From NCBI GenBank assembly GCA_009995705.1, contig JAADBR010000152.1, positions 1 through 9,180 of the forward strand: 9,180 nucleotides of DNA. Direction: 5' to 3'. The translations under genes and the position numbers were made by a program. Below, piece by piece: positions 1 through 5,419 of the stretch. Source of the DNA: Microcystis aeruginosa W13-11. Its GTDB lineage: Bacteria; Cyanobacteriota; Cyanobacteriia; Cyanobacteriales; Microcystaceae. The notes beneath the pieces are model-generated. The model saw only the letters and a program-made list of their open reading frames with translations. It did not search any database and had not been told where the DNA came from. The stretch's first letter is position 1, and every line of letters begins with the position of its first letter.

Positions 1-56
1 GTCAGGTTTTTCAGGCTTTCCCTGTCTAGTAGCGGCGGCGGTTCTTTTTGCTTCAT
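1..56 (-). CDS. N-terminus of a leftward gene, possibly an IS66-type transposase (partial)
   Basis: On the minus strand an ATG at 56-54 opens a frame that stays open to the window edge. It gives only about 18 residues beginning MKQKEPPPLLDRESLKNL. A good promoter-like sequence lies directly upstream, which supports a real start. The proline-rich opening followed by a D-x-x-x-L-x-x-L helix resembles, from memory, the start of some cyanobacterial IS66-family transposases, but 18 residues cannot establish this. It could equally be any other gene. The rest of the protein lies to the left of this window. Confidence 0.35.
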   Translation of the reverse strand, partial: MKQKEPPPLLDRESLKNL

Positions 57-62
57 CCTCTC

Positions 63-90
63 AATCTACACTTTTTTCTGTTTTTGTCAA
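63..90 (-). promoter_or_regulatory. Sigma-70-like promoter for the leftward gene
   Basis: On the minus strand a perfect -35 box TTGACA (85-90) is followed after 16 bases by TAGATT (63-68), a -10-like box. Transcription would begin around position 56, at or next to the ATG of the leftward gene, so the transcript would have almost no leader. This is read from the sequence only. Confidence 0.45.
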
Positions 91-242
91 TCCCCTGACC
101 TGAATCCTTACCAAATTATTAAATTACTTAAATTGAAATCCATTAACTAAATAAAGTTTAAAGCTGATTCCCTTCTTGATATTTTCTGAGTATTTATTCA
201 AAATATATTGATCCTATTTGCTAACTTTAAAGAGGTAAAAAT

Positions 243-509
243 ATGAGTACAAGTAATAAAACTAAGCTTGAATCATTAGAGTTTTATTTGGGGTTAAAAT
301 ATCCAATCACAATTTATCCTGATGATGACGGGGGATATGTATCAGAAATTAAGGATCTTCCGGGATGTTTCACTCAGGGAGAAACCATAGAGGAAACCTT
401 AGCTAATATTGATGATGCTCGCCAACTTTGGCTAGAAACAGCTTATGAATATGGCGATCATATTCCCTTACCCGCCAATTCAAAAATGAAACGAATCAAC
501 TACTTGTGA
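243..509 (+). CDS. hicB: HicB-family antitoxin, C-terminally truncated
   Basis: This 88-residue protein matches the HicB partial RNase H-like fold. The signature runs from about residue 19 to 77: a KYPITIYPDDDGGY strand-turn, EIKDLPGC, TQGETIEETLANI, DARQLWLETAYEYG and IPLP. HicB proteins normally neutralise the HicA mRNA interferase and repress their own operon through a C-terminal ribbon-helix-helix or HTH domain. Typical HicB proteins of this subtype run to about 110 or more residues. Here the protein stops right after IPLPANS with a short tail (KMKRINYL), and IS30-type transposase sequence starts in the same place, so the DNA-binding domain appears to be lost. The start is well supported by AGAGG at 231-235, seven bases before the ATG. 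No hicA lies before or after it within the window, so it is an orphan here. It is probably a remnant, although the N-terminal domain is intact and could still fold. Confidence 0.8.
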   Translation: MSTSNKTKLESLEFYLGLKYPITIYPDDDGGYVSEIKDLPGCFTQGETIEETLANIDDARQLWLETAYEYGDHIPLPANSKMKRINYL

Positions 510-697
510 CAAGGTTAAAGAATTTTATGGACATCAAGAGTTGAGTCAGAAACTAGGAGCAGATTTTTATGAGTGCTACTCCTTATCATTCGTGGGAGAG
601 GGGATTAAACGAGCCTACCAATGGACTATTGAGACAATTTTTTCCTAAGGTAACGAATTTGAAAATCCTTAAACCAAAGCAGGTAGAAAGAGCGGTT
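481..697 (+). pseudogene. IS30-family transposase remnant (C-terminal catalytic part, frameshifted)
   Basis: Two reading frames together give the end of an IS30-type DDE transposase. In the frame of position 508 it reads DKVKEFYGHQELSQKLGAD, a worn version of the DNGKEF catalytic motif. After one extra base near 568-571 the frame shifts and continues ATPYHSWERGLNEPTNGL, then LRQFFPK and KPKQVERAV. The HSWERG-x-NE-x-TNGL block with the catalytic glutamate is the family signature. The N-terminal helix-turn-helix and the first aspartate are missing. The left junction lies at about 481-486, inside the hicB reading frame, and the right junction at about 697, where an IS200/IS605 sequence takes over. 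The ATG at 569 is a chance start and does not mark a gene. Confidence 0.75.
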
Positions 698-844
698 TCT
701 AGTGGCAGATATAAACAAGCTGCTTATCCTAAATCAGATGGTAAAGATGCTCTTTGGTCTTCTAGTTATTTTGTTTCTTCTGTGGGAGGTGTGCCCTTGG
801 CAGTTCTTAAGTGCTATATTAGAGATCAAGAAAGGCTGTCGTGA
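698..844 (+). pseudogene. IS200/IS605 TnpA transposase remnant (C-terminal tail)
   Basis: Directly after the IS30 fragment, and in frame with it, comes about 48 residues containing ALWSSSYFVSSVGGVPLAVL and KCYIRDQ. The pattern LWS-x-SYFV-x-SVGG followed by an amphipathic helix is the end of TnpA, the small Y1 single-strand transposase of IS200/IS605 elements. The catalytic HUH motif and the tyrosine would lie upstream and are absent. It ends at a TGA (842-844). A GGGGTT-TT-AACCCC hairpin follows seven bases later and may be the element's right-end hairpin. The exact left boundary is uncertain, because residues just after the junction match neither family clearly. Confidence 0.65.
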
Positions 845-850
845 AACGAA

Positions 851-864
851 GGGGTTTTAACCCC
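851..864 (+). repeat. Hairpin GGGGTT-TT-AACCCC after TnpA remnant
   Basis: This is a six-base-pair perfect stem with a two-base spacer, followed by AAATTTT. It sits seven bases after the TnpA stop. IS200/IS605 elements end in short imperfect hairpins that are recognised by TnpA, so this is a candidate right-end remnant. It could also serve as a weak terminator ahead of pmbA. Confidence 0.4.
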
Positions 865-872
865 AAATTTTC

Positions 873-893
873 GATAATCAGATAGCCATTATC
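873..893. repeat. Inverted repeat GATAAT / ATTATC upstream of pmbA
   Basis: Six-base arms with a nine-base spacer end 15 bases before the pmbA ATG. It could be a regulator site or a hairpin in the leader, but there is no evidence beyond symmetry. Confidence 0.25.
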
Positions 894-908
894 TCAAAAA
901 CTATCACC

Positions 909-2192
909 ATGACGATCGATCCGCAACAACTCATCGAACTGGCTCTCAAATCGGGAGCAGTGGCAGCCGAAGTTTATCAATCTTCCTCCCTTTCCCATCC
1001 CGTTTTTTTTGAGGCTAATCGTCTCAAACAGCTAGAAAGTTCCGAATCTGTGGGAACTGCCTTAAGATTATGGCGCGAGGGTTGTCCGGGGTTAGCGGTG
1101 GGTTATGGTGATGTGGAACCGGAAATTTTAGTAGAAACAGCGTTAAATTTATCCTATCTCAATGCCCCCGAAGAAATCGAATTTTCGGCACCAAGACAGG
1201 CAATTTATGACCCGATTGGCCAAGATGTGGCGGTAGAATCTTTAATCGATATGGGTAATCAAATGATTGGCCAAATTCGCCAAGTTTATCCTGAAGTTAT
1301 TTGTAGTGGTGAATGGGAATGTGAACGGGAAATCACCCGTTTAGTTAATTCCCAGGGTTTATATTGTCAATATACCGATACAGCTTTGAGTTATTATCTG
1401 GGGATTGAATGGGTGCGGGGGGAGGATTTTCTGGCAGTTTATGATGGGGAATATACTCGCAGTACACCTCATCCCGATACGGTAATTAAACAGTTATTGC
1501 AGCGACTAGAATGGGCAGCCAATAATGTGGATAGTCCCACGGGGAAATTACCAATTTTATTGACGGCTAATGCAGTTACCCTCTTATGGGGTACGGTGGC
1601 GATGGCTTTAAATGGTAAACAGATCTTAGAAAAATCCTCGCCCTGGAGTGATAAAATCGGTCAATTGGTGATCTCAGAAAAGTTGACTTTATCCCAACAA
1701 CCCCAGCAAGAACCCTATAGTTGTCCCTTTGATGATGAGGGAACTCCCACCAAATTTTTATCTTTAATTGAGGGAGGTCGAGTTAAGGAATTCTATAGCG
1801 ATCGTACCACGGCCAGATTATTAAAAACTACTCCGACGGGAAACGGTTTTCGTCCCGGTTTAGGGGTTTATCCCATGCCGGATTTAGTTAATTTAATCGT
1901 GGCACCGGGAGAGGGAACTTTAGCGGATTTAATCTCGCAAATAGATGAGGGTCTAGTTATCGACCAAATTTTAGGTCATGGGGCCGATATTTCTGGCGAT
2001 TTTTCTGTCAATATCGATCTGGGTTATCGCATAGAAAAGGGCAAAATCACCGGACGAGTTAAAGATACAATGGTGACGGGAAATGTTTATACGGCTTTGC
2101 AGAATTTAATCGCTCTGGGGTCCGATAATCAATGGAATGGCTCCTGTTATACCCCCTCCCTAATCGTTGATAGTTTATCGGTGGTAGGTTAA
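909..2192 (+). CDS. pmbA: TldD/PmbA family protease-associated protein PmbA (TldE)
   Basis: This 427-residue protein is a PmbA/TldE homologue, close to the usual length of about 430-450. TldD and TldE form a complex that degrades or trims peptides; in other bacteria it matures microcin B17 and degrades the CcdA antitoxin. The start (about residues 1-70: LIELALKSGAVAAEVYQSSS, then LKQLESSESVGTALRLW) matches the family N-terminal domain. The end carries the signature GHGADISGDFSVNIDLGYRI from residue 356, followed by GRVKDTMVTGNVY. I see no HExxxH motif, as expected for the PmbA subunit; the metal site lies in TldD, which is not in this window. There is no clear Shine-Dalgarno sequence before the ATG, which is common in cyanobacteria. 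A small inverted repeat (GATAAT 873-878 with ATTATC 888-893) lies just upstream. No operon partner is visible. Confidence 0.92.
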   Translation: MTIDPQQLIELALKSGAVAAEVYQSSSLSHPVFFEANRLKQLESSESVGTALRLWREGCPGLAVGYGDVEPEILVETALNLSYLNAPEEIEFSAPRQAIYDPIGQDVAVESLIDMGNQMIGQIRQVYPEVICSGEWECEREITRLVNSQGLYCQYTDTALSYYLGIEWVRGEDFLAVYDGEYTRSTPHPDTVIKQLLQRLEWAANNVDSPTGKLPILLTANAVTLLWGTVAMALNGKQILEKSSPWSDKIGQLVISEKLTLSQQPQQEPYSCPFDDEGTPTKFLSLIEGGRVKEFYSDRTTARLLKTTPTGNGFRPGLGVYPMPDLVNLIVAPGEGTLADLISQIDEGLVIDQILGHGADISGDFSVNIDLGYRIEKGKITGRVKDTMVTGNVYTALQNLIALGSDNQWNGSCYTPSLIVDSLSVVG

Positions 2193-2198
2193 AAATGT

Positions 2199-2275
2199 GG
2201 CGTTGTCAAGGCGAAAGATGCTCCGAATCAGCACCGGAACTGAAATTATTCTGATCTGACAATGCCTAATTTTTT
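2199..2275 (+). terminator. Strong hairpin with T-tract after pmbA; terminator or structured small RNA
   Basis: The arms GGCGTTGTCA (2199-2208) and TGACAATGCC (2257-2266) pair over ten bases with one G-T pair. They are followed by TTTTTT at 2270-2275. The pmbA stop is only seven bases before the first arm, so the simplest reading is the pmbA terminator. The enclosed 48 bases are unusually long for a terminator loop and contain alternative short helices: TGCT 2219-2222 with AGCA 2230-2233, and ATCAG 2227-2231 with CTGAT 2251-2255. The element could therefore be a small structured RNA released from the pmbA 3' end. I recognise no known RNA family. Confidence 0.5.
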
Positions 2276-2339
2276 AGGGCTTTACTTAACCGGAAAAGAA
2301 GGGGTTCGCAGGCAGGCACGGATTCCCATTCTATAGGAA

Positions 2340-2369
2340 ATTATCTGTCAAGTCGTGGGGTTTTGTCAA
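2340..2369 (-). promoter_or_regulatory. Possible leftward promoter antisense to the pmbA 3' end
   Basis: On the minus strand TTGACA (2364-2369) and GATAAT (2340-2345) are spaced 18 bases apart. A second TTGACA (2346-2351) overlaps the spacer. No gene starts downstream. A transcript would cross the hairpin at 2199-2275 and run antisense into pmbA. This is prediction only. Confidence 0.25.
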
Positions 2370-2391
2370 GCTTTTTTGGAAAAAAATTTAA

Positions 2392-2414
2392 ACCGATGTG
2401 AGTCGGTATTTTTT
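2392..2414 (+). terminator. Intrinsic terminator in the convergent gap
   Basis: The hairpin ACCGA (2392-2396), loop TGTGAG, TCGGT (2403-2407) is followed by A and then TTTTTT (2409-2414). It is oriented for rightward transcripts leaving pmbA. The T-tract overlaps the stop codon of the oppositely oriented permease gene (TTA at 2413-2415). The stem is short, so its efficiency is uncertain. Confidence 0.4.
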
Positions 2415-4095
2415 AGCTTGGCATTAACGCTTTAGTTGCCGAGGCACCAAGGCGATTTAATTGCCGATTAATTTGCCATCCGAGGAGGGTTAAACCCAAC
2501 CACTGACCGAAGATTGCCAAAGCGAAAGAGGGAAGTGTAGCGTATTTAGTAGCGGCAATGGGAAGAAAAGTAAAAAACCATAACAGCGGAGATTGACTGG
2601 GATCAACTCCCAAGACAGCGAAACAGAGAAAGGGGAAAATAATTAAAATGCCGATGCTAGTGGCTGTCAGCAAAGCGCGTTTATTGGTGCTACCTAACAT
2701 CAATAATTGGGCGATAGCGGCATAGACTAAAATCATGTTCATTGCCAAGAGAAATCCGGCTGCAGTGGCTAGTTTATATTGATGGAGAGGGGCGATAAAA
2801 ATAGCGGGAAGGATGAATAAAATGGCAATGGCGACGTTAACAGCCATGGCTAGGGTAGAAGGGCTTTTTTCGCCAAAGATTACAGCTTTCCCCAGACTAA
2901 TGCCCGTTTTTCCTTGCAAATGACGATAGCGCGCCCAATCTTGGAGAGTTTGACGGGGCGGAGTGAGGGCAAAAAGGATTAACAAGCCGAAAATTGCCAC
3001 AAAAACGCTAAGAATCGCAAAATTATCGAAAAGATAGCTCGGTTCCAGAGTTTGGAAGACAAAACCTAGGCTAATGGCACTAAAACAGCCCATCATCCAA
3101 TAACTTTGGGGTTTACTAACAAGAGTAACGAGGGGATTATGGAAGCGACGCCGGATAATTCTGGTTAAACCGTAGGTAAAGAGGGCAAAATTGAGCAAAA
3201 TTAAGCTAATACCCATTATAACCGATTGCCAGAGAGATTGACCGTACCAACGCAGATCAAAGATTTGTGAGATTCCTAGATAGCGTACCGCATCGGGGGG
3301 GAGAAAGGTAGATTTAACTAGATAGGGAAGAAAAAAACTAGGATTAAAGAGAATTAACCAATCAAAGGGGGTACGGGAACCGCCATAGCCGGATAAAGTA
3401 AAAATACTGCTATAAAACACAAAGATTAAGACTGTAGCACTGCCTAACCAGGATTGAAATCCTCCTAACCATGGCGTGGCTAAAGCGAAACTTAGGGCAG
3501 CATGATAGAAAAAGGCACAACTAGCGATCAGAACCCCGTAGAAGGCTAAAATTAACGATAGGGGAATACCTGCTGATAAACCCGCCCCCAAGTGAAAGGG
3601 TAAAGCGAGAAGACAGACGAGATAGAGGAGAATGGGAACCCCGAAAATTTTGCCGATAAAAATCGTTTTGGCGGGTTGGGGACTCAGACGGATAAAATCA
3701 AGTGTACCCCGGCGCTCTTCCCCGGAAAGATCGGCAATTAATTGATAGGTTCCCACCACTAAAAGAGCGAAAATGCCGGTAATACTCAGAAAAGTGAAGA
3801 TATCTAACCACCATAACCGGGAGATAATCATCCATTGACCATTTAAGTCTTGGATACAGTATTTAAGCCCACTATAGGGATAATAGTCGTTGTTATTGGG
3901 GGGATTGGCGGTACAGTAACGACTAAATCCCGCCCCTACTGGCAAGAGATTTTGATAGTACAAGTAAACTAATAATTGACCAACAAGGGAGATAATCGAG
4001 GCGATCGAGATATTTTTCGAGGTTAATCTTCCTTGCCATTCTCGCATAATTTGCGGGTTGGTTTCCGTAAGGCGATCGATTATTGTCAGTATCAT
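2413..4095 (-). CDS. ABC-2-type transporter permease, multi-pass membrane protein
   Basis: This 560-residue, very hydrophobic protein has roughly a dozen membrane segments. The cytosolic loop near residues 124-150 (LSGEERRGTLDFIRLSPQPA, then IGKIFGVP) is the hallmark of ABC-2-type permeases, which have an E-R-x-x-G-T-L block followed by a conserved G-K. This indicates a permease that works with a separate ATP-binding subunit; no such subunit is in the window and no ATPase motif is present in this protein. Its length suggests two permease halves or an enlarged form; ordinary ABC-2 permeases are about 250-400 residues. The substrate cannot be read from the sequence. The start is supported by AGAGAGGA (4103-4110), seven bases before the ATG. 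It is transcribed alone and converges on pmbA. Confidence 0.85.
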   Translation of the reverse strand: MILTIIDRLTETNPQIMREWQGRLTSKNISIASIISLVGQLLVYLYYQNLLPVGAGFSRYCTANPPNNNDYYPYSGLKYCIQDLNGQWMIISRLWWLDIFTFLSITGIFALLVVGTYQLIADLSGEERRGTLDFIRLSPQPAKTIFIGKIFGVPILLYLVCLLALPFHLGAGLSAGIPLSLILAFYGVLIASCAFFYHAALSFALATPWLGGFQSWLGSATVLIFVFYSSIFTLSGYGGSRTPFDWLILFNPSFFLPYLVKSTFLPPDAVRYLGISQIFDLRWYGQSLWQSVIMGISLILLNFALFTYGLTRIIRRRFHNPLVTLVSKPQSYWMMGCFSAISLGFVFQTLEPSYLFDNFAILSVFVAIFGLLILFALTPPRQTLQDWARYRHLQGKTGISLGKAVIFGEKSPSTLAMAVNVAIAILFILPAIFIAPLHQYKLATAAGFLLAMNMILVYAAIAQLLMLGSTNKRALLTATSIGILIIFPFLCFAVLGVDPSQSPLLWFFTFLPIAATKYATLPSFALAIFGQWLGLTLLGWQINRQLNRLGASATKALMPS

Positions 4096-4190
4096 ATTTC
4101 TGTCCTCTCTACAGCCGTCAACAGGAGCTAATCCTAGATTAACCCGGTAACTTCTCGATCGGTTTGGGGATGAAGAAATCCCTCGAGATG

Positions 4191-4204
4191 CAGCTAAGTA
4201 GCTG
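4191..4204. promoter_or_regulatory. Palindrome CAGCTA-AG-TAGCTG next to a TATAAT
   Basis: Six-base perfect arms with a two-base spacer are followed three bases later by TATAAT (4207-4212) on the plus strand. A matching -35 box is not obvious. The site lies between the divergently oriented permease and arsM genes, about 150 bases before arsM, so it could be an operator or part of an arsM promoter. This is inference from symmetry and position. Confidence 0.3.
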
Positions 4205-4229
4205 GTTATAATTAAATTAAAAAGGGATT

Positions 4230-4286
4230 TTAGGTTCGATCCCCCCTTAATCCGCCCTTGATCAGGGGGGGCTGCCCCCCCCCTGC
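4230..4286. repeat. G/C-run hairpin element upstream of arsM
   Basis: A run of G7 (4265-4271) and C9 (4275-4283) separated by CTG, flanked by CA and TG, forms a very stable hairpin. Just before it, GATCCCCCC (about 4238-4246) can instead pair with the same G-run. Intergenic elements of the type 'gatcccccc...gggggg' are dispersed in many cyanobacterial genomes. This is probably a copy of such a repeat; it may also terminate or attenuate transcription ahead of arsM. Confidence 0.5.
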
Positions 4287-4353
4287 TAAGATAGCGTTGG
4301 GTGAGGATGCGAAGTCAGTCCTTGAATTGATTAGAGAAAAGGAGTTTTAAAGG

Positions 4354-5328
4354 ATGAAAATGACTTATCTGGAAGCTACTGCCAAATTTTACAGCGAAGT
4401 AGCCCAAACTCCCGAAGTGGGGCTATGTTGTGTCCAAAGCAGTCCTTTGCAACTGCCGGGGTTAAAAATCCCCGCCATCATGCAGGAGATGAACTATGGT
4501 TGTGGCACGACGGTGCAGGTTAATGAATTGGGCAATTCTCCTAGGGTTTTGTATGTGGGTGTGGGTGGTGGTTTAGAAGCACTGCAATTCGCCTATTTTT
4601 CCCGTCGTCCGGGGGGAGTCATTGCGGTGGATCCAGTGCCGGAAATGCGTTGGGCAGCCCAAAGAAATCTCGGCGAAGCATTGCCAGAAAATCCCTGGTT
4701 TAGTCTCGATTTTGTGGAAATTAAAGATGGTTCCGCTTTTGAATTACCGGTGGAGGATGTCTCCGTCGATGTAGTGGCGCAGAATTGTCTTTTTAATATC
4801 TTTAAACCAGCCGATTTACAGTTAGCTTTACGCGAGGCTTTTCGCGTCTTAAAACCGGGAGGACGTTTATTGATGAGTGATCCGATCGCCCCTCGTCCAA
4901 TTCCTGAACATTTGCAAGAAGATCAGCGTTTAAGGGCTATGTGTCTATCGGGGGCCTTGACCTACGATGATTATATTCAACAGTTGATTGCTGCTGGTTT
5001 TGGTCAGGTAGAAATTCGGTCCCGTCGTCCCTATCGTTTACTGGACTGTCAGAGTTATAATTTAGCCGAACCGCTCCTATTAGAAAGTTTAGATTCCGTG
5101 GCTTTTAAAGTAGCTATTCCCGAAGATGGGGCTTGTATTTTTACAGGCAAAACTGCTATTTATGCTGGTACGGAGGCAATTTTTGATGATGGTGCTGGGC
5201 ATATTTTAGCCAAAGGATTGCCGGTGGCCGTCTGTGATAAAACTGCGAGCAACCTAGCTCGTTTCTCTCCCCAAGATATCCTCATCACCGAGTCCACTTG
5301 GCACTATAATGGGGGCGGTTGCTGTTAA
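4354..5328 (+). CDS. arsM: Arsenite S-adenosylmethionine methyltransferase, arsenosugar-pathway type
   Basis: This 324-residue class I methyltransferase has the SAM-binding glycine loop VLYVGVGGGLEALQFA at residues 65-80 and the acidic D93. Later comes the conserved FRVLKPGGRLLMSD (163-176). Cysteines sit where ArsM proteins bind As(III): C50 in MNYGCG, C145 in QNC and C197 in the CLSGAL block, which leads into TYDDY and AAGF. Further cysteines are C25-C26, C232, C261 and C294, and the protein ends in a Cys-Cys pair (GGGCC). The C-terminal ~70 residues (CIFTGKTAIY, DDGAGHILAKG, VAVCDKTA) match the extension of cyanobacterial ArsM proteins that feed arsenosugar synthesis. It would methylate arsenite to dimethylated arsenic in the cytosol. 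A strong AAGGAG (4339-4344) supports the first ATG; a second ATG is two codons later. The radical-SAM partner ArsS is not adjacent; the next gene is convergent. No ArsR gene is nearby. Confidence 0.85.
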   Translation: MKMTYLEATAKFYSEVAQTPEVGLCCVQSSPLQLPGLKIPAIMQEMNYGCGTTVQVNELGNSPRVLYVGVGGGLEALQFAYFSRRPGGVIAVDPVPEMRWAAQRNLGEALPENPWFSLDFVEIKDGSAFELPVEDVSVDVVAQNCLFNIFKPADLQLALREAFRVLKPGGRLLMSDPIAPRPIPEHLQEDQRLRAMCLSGALTYDDYIQQLIAAGFGQVEIRSRRPYRLLDCQSYNLAEPLLLESLDSVAFKVAIPEDGACIFTGKTAIYAGTEAIFDDGAGHILAKGLPVAVCDKTASNLARFSPQDILITESTWHYNGGGCC

Positions 5329-5358
5329 AAAAGTACGGTCGAGGCAAGTTCGATCCCT

Positions 5359-5412
5359 CAGTTACCAGTTTTCAGTTCACATTTTTATCAATTCACTGTT
5401 TACTGGTCACTG
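5359..5412. repeat. Imperfect inverted repeat between arsM and the ProA-like gene
   Basis: A left arm at 5359-5379 (beginning CAGTTACCAG) and a right arm at 5392-5412 (whose reverse complement begins CAGTGACCAG) share the pattern CAGT-x-ACCAGT-xxx-CAGT, with a 12-base loop. CAGTTACCAGTT-like sequence is a widespread cyanobacterial intergenic repeat. On the minus strand it follows the ProA-like stop immediately, and on the plus strand it follows arsM, so it may act as a terminator in both directions. A-runs (5413-5419) give a T-tract only on the minus strand, before the hairpin. Confidence 0.5.
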
Positions 5413-5419
5413 AAAAAAA

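Noticed and set aside
510..570. hicA toxin gene downstream of hicB
   Set aside because: The sequence after hicB reads as IS30 transposase (KEFYGHQELSQKLGAD); there is no HicA-like double-stranded-RNA-binding fold or catalytic histidine.
569..844. Intact 91-residue gene starting at ATG 569
   Set aside because: The upstream frame carries the earlier part of the IS30 homology, and the ATG arises from the frameshift itself. It is a fused remnant and does not look like a gene.
2276..2391. Known riboswitch or housekeeping RNA between pmbA and the permease
   Set aside because: I compared it from memory with the signal recognition RNA, 6S RNA and glutamine-riboswitch signatures and saw no match.
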